Source: Belliella aquatica (GTDB lineage Bacteria > Bacteroidota > Bacteroidia > Cytophagales > Cyclobacteriaceae). From it: a stretch of 64,000 bases of DNA. The notes below the pieces were generated by a model. That model was not told the DNA's origin and did not search any database. It saw only the letters and a program-made list of their open reading frames with translations. The DNA is taken from contig NZ_BMFD01000004.1 of the NCBI RefSeq assembly GCF_014637795.1, positions 339,960-403,959 on the forward strand, given 5' to 3'. The position numbers were made by a program, and so were the translations under genes. Positions 1 to 10,571 of the stretch are shown here, piece after piece (position 1 is the stretch's first letter; each line of letters begins with the position of its first letter).

Positions 1-1
1 C

Positions 2-2554
2 AATAATGTAAAAGAAAATTTATTATTTGGTCCTGCAGAAGTTTTTAATTCTTCTCCGTCAACAATCAATGATTACAGAAAACTTATTATTGATAGGATC
101 AAACTTGTTGCAAATGCTTGGGTGATACCAATCAAAGATCATAGAATGGGTTTGAAAGGATTATTTGAGATTTTTATTGAATGCAGTGAAGACTTGACTG
201 ATTTAGAACTTCAATATTTAAAAAATGAGGTTACTGATTTGTTTCATCAAAATAGATTGATTGGTCATGACTTGGAACAAGTATGGATTCTTAAAAAAGT
301 TTATTTGAGCATTGAGGCAGAAATCAGTATTGAATCGGATGCCTTAGGAGAATTGGTCATGGCTAAGATCTATACAGCTTTGGACAGCTATATCAACCCT
401 CAAGTAGAACTTCATGATCCAATTAAACTTTGGAAAGAAGCTGGTTATGGAGCTGAGCAAGTCCTCAATGGACCTTTACCTATGTTTGGTTTTATATTCG
501 ATCACGAGTTGACTCCTAAAATTGAAGCCATTTACATTTCTAGAATTAAAGAGTTGATTTTGGAAGTTGAAGGGGTAAAGGAGATAAATCAGCTTGTTCT
601 TCTTAAAAATGGAATACCTGTTTTTGATAACTTTGTCCGTTTCTCAAAGGATGAATTTCCAAAAATCCAATACTTAGATGAACTAACTGATACTTTTCAA
701 AGTTTTATTCATCTTCTCAAGAATAACGTTAAATATGACATTGACCCCATCATTACCAAGCAACTGATTACCTCTGAAGGGGTATCTGTTAATCAATATT
801 ACCACCAAGAACTGAGGTATGAGGAAAAGCTTCCTGAAGGGCGATTTTCATTAGAAGAGCTCCGTAAGCATTATCCAATTCATAATGAATTGCCTGAATT
901 GTATGGCGTAGGGAAATTTGGAGTTTCAAAAAACTCAGGTAAAGTGCTACAATCTTCTACCTATCAGGTATCTGCTTATTTATATTTCTTTGAACAAATG
1001 ATGGCTTCATACCTTGCTCAACTTTCTGGACTTAGGTTTTTGTTCTCTACGCGTGACCTGAAAGAAAGCTATTATAATCAGATACCTCTTGAAATCCCAC
1101 TCATTCAAAATATTCTTCCTGACACCTCTGATTTTTTAAATGTTCTCCACCAATGTTCACAAATAAGCGATGATTTTGTGGAGAGGAGAAACAGACTGCT
1201 AGATCATTTACTAGCGAGGTTTGGAGAAAAAATTGATGAAACAAGTTTGAAGAAAATTTATAAATCGGCTACTCTTGATGGACAAGAGCACTTCAATTTG
1301 CCGATTATCCAAACAAAGATGAGCTATTTAAATGAAATCATTGAGATAGGTAGGAATAAATCCAAAGCTTTTGATCTTAAAGGAGAACAGGTATGGGATG
1401 CTGAAAATATTTCTGGTCTTGAGAAAAGAATAGCCATAGCACTCAACATTAAAAATTATCAAAGAAGGTATTTATCTGCTCCTTTAAAAACACTTTTTAC
1501 AAAAAAATCAGAACCAAAAGACAAGGAATTGAAATGGATGCTTCAAAGTCTATCGTTTGAAGAAGGGGAATTTCAAGTTTATAAATTACCCCAAGAAGCT
1601 TATCAGAATAGGATGGTTCATTTCTACGGGAAGGGTTTGAGATTTTTACAAGAAATATTTCAAATTACCTCAAACAAAAAAAAGATTTATACCCGCTATT
1701 CACCAAATGAAGACATGCATTACCTCATGATGCAACAAAGTGGTATGAATACTCCATTTATCTTATATGAATCCTCAATTTCAGAAGATTGCATCATTGC
1801 CAAGGCAAAGATAATTGATAAATTAAACGATTTGGATGAGCAATCTGAGGGTTTTCATATGCTTGAGCATATCCTTCTGCGCCCGCTAGAACCTGTTTCT
1901 TTTATTTTCTCTTTTTTAAATTTTGAGGGAGAAGAATTTATAGAAGGTTTATATCCTGGTGAAATGGAAGAGCAAAAATCATTGGGAGAAGACCTTTTAA
2001 GCTACGGAATAGATATTGATAATTACAGTATTGTTGAGCAGGAAAATACAAATACTTATGCGGTTCTTATTTATAATTATAAGCATGAACCTTTTGCCAA
2101 AATCAAAGGAACTTTTAATTCTAAACCTGGAGCAAAAAGAGCAATTGACAATGCAATGAATTTTTTCAATGCCCTGAATGTTCAGGCGCTTCTGCCAGAA
2201 AACTTTATGGAAGTGAATCATATGGGTGGGGCGGGGCATGGATTCCCTCAGAATTTTCCATTTTCTGACACATTAAGTTTTATTTTCCCAAATTGGCCAG
2301 CACGTTTTCAAAAAAATGATTTTAAAAAGTATTTGGAGAAATTAGTTGCTGAACATGTCATGGCCCATCAAGGAGTGAAAATATACTTTTTGAATATGAT
2401 AGAAATCGAACAGTTTGAAGAGCGCTACCATCAGTGGTTATTTTTGAAGAATCAGGATCAGCAAGACCTAAAAAAAATTGATGGATTAGCACTTCAACTG
2501 ATTCAACTCTTGCAAGAATTTAAGTCAATCAATTTTACTTCAGGGAATGACTGA
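2..2554 (+). CDS. eCIS baseplate protein, Afp12/PVC12-like (5' end missing)
   Basis: The frame is open from the first bases of the window, so the start lies upstream; the first in-window start candidate is a GTG at 122, but in-frame coding-like residues precede it. The visible 850 residues carry the pattern of the large eCIS baseplate protein: a segment of the type R-x(8-12)-V-x-V-x-I-x-A-x-I-x-I-x(2)-D near 60-110, then GPLPMFGFIFDHEL (visible residues ~159-172) and a following 'VEGVKEINQLVL'. Family members close the baseplate of contractile injection particles between the gpJ-like protein and the tube. Its last 8 nt overlap the tape-measure gene, which implies one transcript. Assignment to Afp12 rather than Afp11 rests on motif memory and gene order. 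Confidence 0.68.
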   Translation, partial: NNVKENLLFGPAEVFNSSPSTINDYRKLIIDRIKLVANAWVIPIKDHRMGLKGLFEIFIECSEDLTDLELQYLKNEVTDLFHQNRLIGHDLEQVWILKKVYLSIEAEISIESDALGELVMAKIYTALDSYINPQVELHDPIKLWKEAGYGAEQVLNGPLPMFGFIFDHELTPKIEAIYISRIKELILEVEGVKEINQLVLLKNGIPVFDNFVRFSKDEFPKIQYLDELTDTFQSFIHLLKNNVKYDIDPIITKQLITSEGVSVNQYYHQELRYEEKLPEGRFSLEELRKHYPIHNELPELYGVGKFGVSKNSGKVLQSSTYQVSAYLYFFEQMMASYLAQLSGLRFLFSTRDLKESYYNQIPLEIPLIQNILPDTSDFLNVLHQCSQISDDFVERRNRLLDHLLARFGEKIDETSLKKIYKSATLDGQEHFNLPIIQTKMSYLNEIIEIGRNKSKAFDLKGEQVWDAENISGLEKRIAIALNIKNYQRRYLSAPLKTLFTKKSEPKDKELKWMLQSLSFEEGEFQVYKLPQEAYQNRMVHFYGKGLRFLQEIFQITSNKKKIYTRYSPNEDMHYLMMQQSGMNTPFILYESSISEDCIIAKAKIIDKLNDLDEQSEGFHMLEHILLRPLEPVSFIFSFLNFEGEEFIEGLYPGEMEEQKSLGEDLLSYGIDIDNYSIVEQENTNTYAVLIYNYKHEPFAKIKGTFNSKPGAKRAIDNAMNFFNALNVQALLPENFMEVNHMGGAGHGFPQNFPFSDTLSFIFPNWPARFQKNDFKKYLEKLVAEHVMAHQGVKIYFLNMIEIEQFEERYHQWLFLKNQDQQDLKKIDGLALQLIQLLQEFKSINFTSGND

Positions 2555-5500
2555 CAGCTTGATAGATAAATTGGTGTTTGAATTAGGAATTGACCAAAGA
2601 TCAGATTTTGATATTCTAGTGAGTCAAATTCCTGATGCTGTAGTGGATCAACTCAGTGAATTTATAGATCAACAACTTGCAGTATTTAAAATAAGTGAAC
2701 AGGATCTACTCATCAATAAATTAGAAATAGATTTAGGTACGCTTAGTTTAGACGATTTTTCAACGAACCTGCTCGATAAATTTAAGAAAGCATTTATCAT
2801 TGCTCTTCAGAAATTCCTAAAATCTAATTCAGGTCTTCAGTTTTCAAAGGAGGAATTGCCATTTATCTTGATACAGTATTTTTTGTATCAGGCTGTGATG
2901 CCTTGGTGGGTCAATACCAAATCAGTTAATAGCAATGTTTTTTTTCAACAAGCCCTACAAAAAAACCCAAAGAGGCTTTTAAAGGTATTAAAACAGTTGC
3001 AAAGGCAGCCACTTTTAAGAAAAAGATTTATTGAAAATATAAAAGAAGACTTTCTTTTAGAGGTCTTTTTTGCGACTCGGGGTACAAATCAATTGCCCGT
3101 AAAAAGTGAAATGCGCTCTATTCAATTCTTTTTGAAAAGAAGATTTAAGCATCTCAGTACCCATCAAATAGGCATTCTTTTTAAGAAAATATTGCTTGAT
3201 TTTATTTTTTATCCATATGAATTGAAGGATTCTAAAAGTTTATTCTTTGTATTAAGTAGAAGCATTGACAATAATGTACTTGGGAATGAATACTTGAGTA
3301 ATCATAAGAGTTGGTTTCCTAGTAACTCAGGTATTTTATTTCAAAAGGAAAATCTACTTGAAAACAATTCAGCTCGTCATCGATCAACTTACAAGCAGGA
3401 GAATTTGAGAGGAAGTCTATTGCTTAAATTTTATTTTTATCTTGAAAATGGATATTCAATTCCTGAAAGAAGGGCGTCAGCTTATAAATTTCAAAATTTC
3501 AACACACTTTTCGCGTATTTATTAAAAGATAACTTAGAAAATATTGTTGATTTTTTACGTACCCATGGAAAAAATCATTCCATCAAGAAAAGGTTTTTAG
3601 AATCTGTTTCTCAAGAACTTCTTGGTAAATTATTTTTGTTAGTTGCTCCAGAGAAAAGAAAGTTATTACAATGGGTACTTGCTGTATTTGAAAAAGTTCA
3701 AGAAGAATATAAACCTATTAACCAGACTTTTATTCAAGTAAGAAAGTCTATTAATGAGATCACTTTTGAACTTTTCTTGAATAAGAAGATCAATGCTATT
3801 TCTGATTCCAATTATTTGCGCTTTTTATTTAAGCAAACCGCGAAGAAGTATGGTATTCAATACAATAGATTGCTTTTTTATACTTTAAAAGCAATTGATA
3901 CAGGAGGGAATAAATACAAGTTGAATAACTTTCATCAAGTGTTGATGGGACTCTATCATATTGATATTTTAAAAGATAGAGCGTCAAGTTTAATTCTATC
4001 TCCTTTTTCACCTCAGATCTATTCAGGTATCGTTGGAAATGATTTCAAAAATAAGGATGTTGTCTTCAACTTATTTTTGGAATTGTACAAAATGAAATTT
4101 AAAAGGAGCGATTCAAAAGTCGTTGATTGGCTGAGGATAAATGTTCAAGGCAGTAGGCTCGGCGAAACCAGTAACTTGATTGAACTTTGGGAAATATTTG
4201 CTGCTAAATTTAATGTCCAAAAAGAGGGATTGCTCATCCCACTCTTGATTGCACAAGGTCAAAATTCTAGTCTTGACCTCACAGAAAGTTCTTATAATAA
4301 ATTAAAGAGGCAATATAAACTCAAGGGAGCTTATCGAAATAGGAAGTCAAAAATTAATGAATTGGTCTCTTCCTTACAAGCTCAAAAGCATTTGATTCCA
4401 AAGAAAATATTGCTTGAGATTTTTCAACATTTGCCAGTTGACTTTAAAGGAGATAAGCTTACTTTTTTAAAATCAGTAAACTTGATAAATCCCAAATTGA
4501 CTTCCTTTATGGAGGAATATATCCAATGGTTAGGTCAAACTACTCAAAGTCATGGTTTGGTACACCAGCAGAACAAGGTTTTCAATTGGTTATTTTATCA
4601 AATTCTACTTGCTCCTCAAAGAAAATATACTTTAGCTAGCTTGCAGGAATGGACGCTGGAGTTCTTAAAAATTGCTGATTTGTCTATAAAAAGCACGTCT
4701 AACAGGATTATACAAGTTGATGGTAAAGCGAATCAATGGAGAAATGCAGGAGAGCTTAAGCCTTTTCGTACAACGAAAATGGCTGATCCTTTAAGCTATA
4801 AGCAGCCTAATTTAGTAATCGCTCGCTTTTTTCATTTGATTGGAAAGAATGAGATTTATAGCTTTTTTCCTGATGCTTATAAATTCAATGAACAAAGTCT
4901 ATTTCAGCTGCTCCTCTCAAAATATGCAATAGAATTTCTATTGACTCTTAAAAAAAATCAATTCAATGTAGAATTGAGAGATTATATCTTAATTCAAGCT
5001 CCCAAATGGTTGAAAAGAGACTTACTCTATTTTTTAGACGCTCATCATCAAAAGCTTCAGTTTCAATTATTAGAAGAGATTTTAAAGAAATTAGCAACTC
5101 TTCAATGGATAACGCTAAAGGGTGAGGCTTTAAGGCTTTTTTTAGAAAAGATTTTATGGACTAGCATTCTTGGAACCAAGGAATTAGACTATCAAGATTT
5201 GTGGGTTCTAGTATTGGATAAGGCTGCTACTGATAGGCTTTTTTCTGATCAATTTTGGAAGGATACTGATTTATTTGAAAATTTTTCAGATCATAAAAAG
5301 GGTGACGTGATGCCGCAAAGCAGCAAGGAGTTGAAAATCTTGAATCAGCAGGGTTATCTTTCCTACTTTGCTGCTTTTAATCCGAATGTGAAAGAAATAG
5401 AGCATGCTATTCCTGTTTTTGAAAGTTTGATCAATAAATCTGTTTTTCCAAGTGCTCATATATTTGAAGGCAATGAGATTAAGGATTATATACGGTATAT

Positions 5501-8069
5501 CAATAGGTTGGTGATTGAAAACAAGTTGGCCTTGGTGAGCGTACTAAAAAAAACCGATTCTAATCCACTCCTGCATCATTTCCTTCAATTTTTAAATACA
5601 CAAGCATTGAAAATAGTGCTTGTTGAAGCATATCAACAAGTGAATGTTTTTTTACCTATAAAACAAATTCATTCAATTCTGAAGTATTTTAAAGTATCAG
5701 ATCCGCAAAAGCAGCATCTTGTATTTGCTGAGCTAATTGTTAGAATCACGGATAAGAAAAATGCTTATTTGTCTCCTATTGAGACGATTTCAAGTATTCT
5801 TGTTTTTTTATTGGATCAAAGGATTATCAGTAGAGAACAATTTACACTTCGAATGAATTGGTTGGATTTCTTTGAAGGTATTGGATTTACACCCTCAGAA
5901 GAAGTCTTGTTTCTTGCTGAATTGAAAAAGCAACACTGGTTTAAGCCTGAGTTTGATTCTATGCTTACATCTAAGGGGAGAAGAGTTGGTGATCTATTTT
6001 CTCCTGTTAATTTAGATTTTATCTATTTTCCAAATTCGTTTGGTATAAGCCACTACCAAAATTTTTTCAAAAAAGCGATTGCACAAGAATTCATTTTAAA
6101 AAGTCACCAACCGATTTTGGCAGCATGGGAAGCTTTTGCGGTGAGGTTCAAAGACAAAGTTTATTTTCAGAATATTCTTCAAATTTATTTCTTTAATAAA
6201 CTTTATCTTGTTTCTCAAAGTCATGCTTTTAAAGCACAGTTTGTTTATACGTTTATGAATAAATTAATGAAGAGCGAAAATCAATTGACTACTTTTTTCT
6301 CTAGGTTAGCAAATGAGCCTTCATTGATCGCTGGAATTCCTTTCATCAGTCTTGAAACGAAGCGAGGAACACTAGCAAACAAATGGTTTCAAATTTGGCA
6401 TTTGGAAAATAAAAATGAACGTTTGTTGCTGGGTAACTCAAAAGACTTTTCTGAATATTATATTCATCTGCTAATCAGCAAAGGACTTAGGTTTTTTGAG
6501 GAACAGGAAAGTCTCCGAAAAATCACCCCAGAAATAATTGAAGAAATAAGGTCTATACCTCTTAATAAGCTTTGGTCTTACGATTTTCATGAGGATTTTT
6601 GGATGGATTTATTTTCTATCAAATCTGAAAGTGAAATCTTTGGTTATTTTGTCAAAGGACCTGACCCTTATTTGCGACAAATAAAAGGACAAAAAGTGCT
6701 GTCTATTTGGCTTGAGCAGTATTTTAATAAGCAAAGTCAAACAGGTGCTGTTGCGTTTTTAAATCTCTTTCAAAAGAACTTTTATTCTAACACAATAAAT
6801 TTTGAAAAGAAGGTATGGTCTTTTTTTAATGAATTTTTATCCCTGCCCCAAGGGAAGAAGACTTATCAAGAAATCTTAAAATTAAAACATGAGGAGTTAG
6901 ACATATTTGAAACTAATGCTCCAAATTTATTTAAAAGTTTGCGTACTGTAACTTTTGAAAACCAAAAAAAGCTGGAATTAGATGAAATTCTCGAACGCTT
7001 CCTAAGTGATGGTGTACTTCCTTTTGATCAGATTAGCTTGAAAGATTTAGGAAAAGCGCTTTCAACTACAAAAGGCAAATCATTAAAAAGGTACAGATTG
7101 TTGATTTTTAGTGCATTGCAATCAAATTTTGGGAGGAAAAATATCATTAAGTTATTGAGTCATTTGGATGAAGATTGGTATTTTAAACTCATTCATCCAA
7201 AGCTTCCTGTCGATTTAGATTTTTTGAATAGAAATATTAGAAATAGACTCAATAAGAATCTTTTTGCGAAGCTGCGCATTACTCAAAAGCTTGATAGGTT
7301 AATTTACATCACAGATATTTGGAAGACTTTGAATCTACATATAAAGCATCCTGTAGAGATTCTAATTCCTGTCGTAGAAAATTGGATTAAAGAGGTAGAT
7401 CCCGTTTTAGTTGCAAAAGTTTTTAACCCTAATGAAGCCAAATCTGAATTATTCGCTTTGTTGATGAATGCTAGCCAGAAGATCAAAAGTATTTTAGATG
7501 ATCTCGAGGAAGAAACTGTGATGTTAAAAGTGGAAGAAAAATTGGATATTGAAGAAGTAGACTACGGGGAAGGGGTAACGATTGCGAATGCGGGATTAAT
7601 TTTATGCTGGCCCTTTTATGGTAGATTCTTTTCTGCGCTTGGAATGGTTCAAAATGGAGAATTTAGTGGAGAAATTATGGAAGAGAAAGCCATACAGCTT
7701 CTTCAATATATAGCAACTGGAAAGGTGGAGTCTGAGGAATGGAATCTTACTTTAAATAAAATTTTATGTGGTGTAAAGCCTGATTTTCCGGTATCTCCTA
7801 CCTTAGAACTCTCCATAGAAGAAGAGGAACTCTGTGAGAAACTGATCAAGGGGACAATCTATAACTGGGAAAAGATTAGAGGAACCAAGCTTGAAACTTT
7901 TAGAGAGACTTTTTTAAACAGAGAAGGTAGGCTTTTTGAAAAGGACAACAGGTGGGAGTTGATCGTTGAGAAAAAAGCTTATGATGTTCTATTGGATACA
8001 CTACCTTGGAATATTTCTATGATTAATTTAAGTTGGATGAAGAAGAGACTAACAGTTCAATGGCAATAA
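2547..8069 (+). CDS. Contractile injection system tape-measure protein
   Basis: This 1840-residue protein has both signature ends of the CIS tape-measure family. Residues ~1-95 hold the N-terminal module (acidic and amphipathic, with 'INKLEIDLGTL' near 57-67). Residues ~1680-1840 hold the conserved C-terminal module ('NAGLILCWPFYGRFF', 'LNKILCG', 'NREGRLFEKDNRWELIVE', 'LPWNISMINLSWMKKRLTVQW'). The long middle is helical, rich in K/L/F and poorly conserved, as expected for a ruler that sets tail-tube length. It starts inside the end of the baseplate gene and its stop is overlapped by the ATPase start. The length is large for the family, which would predict a long particle; that is inference. 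Confidence 0.9.
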   Translation: MTDSLIDKLVFELGIDQRSDFDILVSQIPDAVVDQLSEFIDQQLAVFKISEQDLLINKLEIDLGTLSLDDFSTNLLDKFKKAFIIALQKFLKSNSGLQFSKEELPFILIQYFLYQAVMPWWVNTKSVNSNVFFQQALQKNPKRLLKVLKQLQRQPLLRKRFIENIKEDFLLEVFFATRGTNQLPVKSEMRSIQFFLKRRFKHLSTHQIGILFKKILLDFIFYPYELKDSKSLFFVLSRSIDNNVLGNEYLSNHKSWFPSNSGILFQKENLLENNSARHRSTYKQENLRGSLLLKFYFYLENGYSIPERRASAYKFQNFNTLFAYLLKDNLENIVDFLRTHGKNHSIKKRFLESVSQELLGKLFLLVAPEKRKLLQWVLAVFEKVQEEYKPINQTFIQVRKSINEITFELFLNKKINAISDSNYLRFLFKQTAKKYGIQYNRLLFYTLKAIDTGGNKYKLNNFHQVLMGLYHIDILKDRASSLILSPFSPQIYSGIVGNDFKNKDVVFNLFLELYKMKFKRSDSKVVDWLRINVQGSRLGETSNLIELWEIFAAKFNVQKEGLLIPLLIAQGQNSSLDLTESSYNKLKRQYKLKGAYRNRKSKINELVSSLQAQKHLIPKKILLEIFQHLPVDFKGDKLTFLKSVNLINPKLTSFMEEYIQWLGQTTQSHGLVHQQNKVFNWLFYQILLAPQRKYTLASLQEWTLEFLKIADLSIKSTSNRIIQVDGKANQWRNAGELKPFRTTKMADPLSYKQPNLVIARFFHLIGKNEIYSFFPDAYKFNEQSLFQLLLSKYAIEFLLTLKKNQFNVELRDYILIQAPKWLKRDLLYFLDAHHQKLQFQLLEEILKKLATLQWITLKGEALRLFLEKILWTSILGTKELDYQDLWVLVLDKAATDRLFSDQFWKDTDLFENFSDHKKGDVMPQSSKELKILNQQGYLSYFAAFNPNVKEIEHAIPVFESLINKSVFPSAHIFEGNEIKDYIRYINRLVIENKLALVSVLKKTDSNPLLHHFLQFLNTQALKIVLVEAYQQVNVFLPIKQIHSILKYFKVSDPQKQHLVFAELIVRITDKKNAYLSPIETISSILVFLLDQRIISREQFTLRMNWLDFFEGIGFTPSEEVLFLAELKKQHWFKPEFDSMLTSKGRRVGDLFSPVNLDFIYFPNSFGISHYQNFFKKAIAQEFILKSHQPILAAWEAFAVRFKDKVYFQNILQIYFFNKLYLVSQSHAFKAQFVYTFMNKLMKSENQLTTFFSRLANEPSLIAGIPFISLETKRGTLANKWFQIWHLENKNERLLLGNSKDFSEYYIHLLISKGLRFFEEQESLRKITPEIIEEIRSIPLNKLWSYDFHEDFWMDLFSIKSESEIFGYFVKGPDPYLRQIKGQKVLSIWLEQYFNKQSQTGAVAFLNLFQKNFYSNTINFEKKVWSFFNEFLSLPQGKKTYQEILKLKHEELDIFETNAPNLFKSLRTVTFENQKKLELDEILERFLSDGVLPFDQISLKDLGKALSTTKGKSLKRYRLLIFSALQSNFGRKNIIKLLSHLDEDWYFKLIHPKLPVDLDFLNRNIRNRLNKNLFAKLRITQKLDRLIYITDIWKTLNLHIKHPVEILIPVVENWIKEVDPVLVAKVFNPNEAKSELFALLMNASQKIKSILDDLEEETVMLKVEEKLDIEEVDYGEGVTIANAGLILCWPFYGRFFSALGMVQNGEFSGEIMEEKAIQLLQYIATGKVESEEWNLTLNKILCGVKPDFPVSPTLELSIEEEELCEKLIKGTIYNWEKIRGTKLETFRETFLNREGRLFEKDNRWELIVEKKAYDVLLDTLPWNISMINLSWMKKRLTVQWQ

Positions 8070-9409
8070 AAGAAATTAATGAGTTATTTGTTCAACCTAT
8101 AGTAGAAGATCTCAAATGGTTGAAAGCTGTTATTGATTGGAGAATGCGGACTTACTTTGATGATTCGTCTGTAAGTCTGGACCTACCTGAACCTCCTGAA
8201 CTAGAAGGTAATGATTCTCCTTTTTATAGATTTTTATTAGAGAATCAGCTGGGTAGAACTGAGCGTATCGTTCTACTCATGAGTTTGGCGCCTTTACTTT
8301 ATCCACAGATTTTTGACTGCTTTTTTATTCAGAATAAATCCATTGGGAGACAATTCTCAGAATTTGGTGGATTAGAATCAAAATCAGGAACAGGATTTAA
8401 ACCGACTTTAGAAACGGTTCATTTTGTACTTCATGGCAAGGATATCATGAGACGGGTTGATTTGTTTAATATATTTTCCAACAGTCACTTTTTGGTGAAG
8501 AATCAATATTTGCTGATGCAGGAACAACATGCTTTCCATTCTTTTTGGTCAAATCCACTTACGATCAACGAGGATTTTTTCTATCACCTGGTCTCTGGAG
8601 TGGCAGTTAAACCTAGATTTTCTGCCGACTTTCCTGCAAAAGAATTAAATTCTCCAATAGAAATCGATGAATTAATCTTATCGAGTCACTTAAAGGATGA
8701 ATTGGCAAATATTTTAACATGGATGCAACACCGTGAGGAAATTAAATCCAATTCACTGTTATCTAAAAGTTTTAAAAAGGGCTATAAGGCTTTGTTTTAT
8801 GGGCCACCTGGAACTGGAAAATCATTGACGGCTGCAGTTTTAGGTAGTCAGAGTGCTTGTCCTGTTTATAGAGTAGACTTATCTAGGATAGTTTCTAAAT
8901 ACATTGGCGAAACTGAGAAAAATTTATCTAACTTATTTGATAGAGCTGAAAATCAGCATTGGATTCTTTTTTTTGATGAGGCGGATTCTCTATTTTCCAA
9001 GCGTACAGAAATTAATGATTCAAAAGATAAATATGCAAATCAAGGGACTTCTTATTTGTTGCAGAGACTTGAGGAGTTTGATGGTTTGGTTATTTTAGCC
9101 TCCAATTTAAAACCTAACATAGATCGTGCTTTTTTAAGAAGGTTTCAATCCGTTATGTATTTTAGTTTGCCTAGTTATGAAGATCGAGTCAAAATGTGGA
9201 ATAACGCATTGAAAAGCATCACTTTTGCCAAAGATTTAGATGTACATACATTAGCTGAAAAGTATGAAGTCTCAGGTGCTGCAATTAACAATGCTACGCA
9301 ATTTGCATGGTTAATAGCCAAAAAGCATTTGAGGAACGAAGTTTTGAAAATTGATTTGGAGGCTGGACTACTTCGGGAAATGGCTAAAGAAGGAAAATCA
9401 GTAAAATAA
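8060..9409 (+). CDS. eCIS-associated AAA+ ATPase (Afp15/PVC15-like)
   Basis: A single AAA+ domain occupies the C-terminal half of the 449 residues: Walker A GPPGTGKS (~248-255), a pore-loop-like segment ('KYIGETEKN'), Walker B 'ILFFDEAD' (~300-307) and the arginine-finger region 'RAFLRRF' (~357-363). The N-terminal ~200 residues are the variable domain typical of eCIS ATPases, which are needed for particle assembly but are not part of the particle. The ATG at 8060 is preferred; it overlaps the tape-measure stop by 10 nt. A TTG at 8033 in the same frame would add nine residues but begins deep inside the upstream gene. Order tape measure then ATPase is the standard eCIS arrangement. Confidence 0.88.
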   Translation: MAIKEINELFVQPIVEDLKWLKAVIDWRMRTYFDDSSVSLDLPEPPELEGNDSPFYRFLLENQLGRTERIVLLMSLAPLLYPQIFDCFFIQNKSIGRQFSEFGGLESKSGTGFKPTLETVHFVLHGKDIMRRVDLFNIFSNSHFLVKNQYLLMQEQHAFHSFWSNPLTINEDFFYHLVSGVAVKPRFSADFPAKELNSPIEIDELILSSHLKDELANILTWMQHREEIKSNSLLSKSFKKGYKALFYGPPGTGKSLTAAVLGSQSACPVYRVDLSRIVSKYIGETEKNLSNLFDRAENQHWILFFDEADSLFSKRTEINDSKDKYANQGTSYLLQRLEEFDGLVILASNLKPNIDRAFLRRFQSVMYFSLPSYEDRVKMWNNALKSITFAKDLDVHTLAEKYEVSGAAINNATQFAWLIAKKHLRNEVLKIDLEAGLLREMAKEGKSVK

Positions 9410-9490
9410 ATTACTTGATTAATAGAAAATGATACGGAGCTGAGTTTGAATTTCAAGCTGAGATTTAAAAATTTCAATAACACATTAGTG

Positions 9491-10570
9491 ATGTTTGACC
9501 ATTATTATTATCCTGTAGCGCTAGAGAAAGAGCTTAATAAGCAGCTTGAAATGTTCCAATACCAAGCTCAAATGTTGGTTGATGGGCAAGCTTTCTTAGA
9601 CTTATCAAATAAAATCATCAAAGCACAGGTTCGTGGTAAATACTTCGAACTAATTATTCTATTGCCAAAAGGTTATAGGACGCTAGAAAATGCAAATTTG
9701 ATCCATAGAATAGCCAATGCTGGGGCAAAGGTTGGTGTTTTAGAGGTCTCAACTTTTGATCCAGAAGTGGAACAATTTTCTATTTTTGATAGTAAACTAT
9801 TCTTCAGCAACAGATCGGTAAATCGGGAAGAAGATTTAGATCAATTTTTTATTAAAAAGCGTCATGATTTTGACTTAATCATGAATGCATGTAAACAAAT
9901 ATCCTCTTTTTCAGATGCTCCCAAAATTACTTTTTCGGCAAATAAATATTTTGTCTATAGAGGAGATGAAGTGAAGCTTTCTTGGAAGGTAGAAAACTCT
10001 AATTCAGTTTTCTTAGATCCAGGAAATAAGAGCGTAGATCCTCATAGCGAGGAGACTTTATTTATCCAAGATGATTGCTTGTTTACAATTACTTCCAAAA
10101 ATGTAAAAAGTAAAACTTCTTTGTCTATTTTTATTAAATGCTATCAAGACGAAGATTTAAAATTAGTGGTGTTGGTATTCAATAAGGAGTTAGGAGAATA
10201 TATAAAAATAGATCCTGCTGCCACAAATGAACCAACTTATGCGGTATATTTTAATGATTTGGTGAGGATTGAGTGGGTGTGTAAGGCAAGGTCAAAGTTA
10301 TTCGAAGCAAAAATGGGTAAATTAGATAATATTGGATTTTATGATTTCATTATAGGTGAATCCATTGCTCTGAATTTTGAACTGCACGCAAATAATGAAG
10401 TTGTCAATAAAAATGTCACCATTCAACCTATAAAAGTAAATAGGAATAAGAAACCCTTGGAAATACATGATGAGTCATTAAATATTTCTGATTCTTATGC
10501 CCCCAAGCAACAAAGTTTTATTCATGCTTGGATAAAAAAAATAGTGAGTATTCTGAAATTAAAAAGCTGA
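9491..10570 (+). CDS. eCIS-locus accessory protein, PLD-like N-terminus plus Ig-like domain
   Basis: A 359-residue protein of unknown function. Residues ~1-140 look like one half of a phospholipase-D/HKD-fold domain used as a scaffold (helical start, then 'KYFELIILLPKGY' and 'ANAGAKVGVLEVS'), with no HxKxxxxD motif. Residues ~145-215 match a small Ig-like beta-sandwich ('GDEVKLSWKVENSNSVFLDPG', then 'FTITSKN'). There is no signal peptide and no clear membrane segment. The start is uncertain: ATG at 9491 is used, while TTG at 9446 or GTG at 9488 are in frame. The following DUF4407 gene begins 1 nt after the stop, so co-expression is likely. The fold calls are inference from pattern only. Confidence 0.6.
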   Translation: MFDHYYYPVALEKELNKQLEMFQYQAQMLVDGQAFLDLSNKIIKAQVRGKYFELIILLPKGYRTLENANLIHRIANAGAKVGVLEVSTFDPEVEQFSIFDSKLFFSNRSVNREEDLDQFFIKKRHDFDLIMNACKQISSFSDAPKITFSANKYFVYRGDEVKLSWKVENSNSVFLDPGNKSVDPHSEETLFIQDDCLFTITSKNVKSKTSLSIFIKCYQDEDLKLVVLVFNKELGEYIKIDPAATNEPTYAVYFNDLVRIEWVCKARSKLFEAKMGKLDNIGFYDFIIGESIALNFELHANNEVVNKNVTIQPIKVNRNKKPLEIHDESLNISDSYAPKQQSFIHAWIKKIVSILKLKS

Positions 10571-10571
10571 T

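Noticed and set aside
8033..8059. TTG start nine codons upstream of the eCIS ATPase ATG
   Set aside because: It lies inside the tape-measure gene's conserved C-terminal motif region; the ATG at 8060 gives the usual short overlap.
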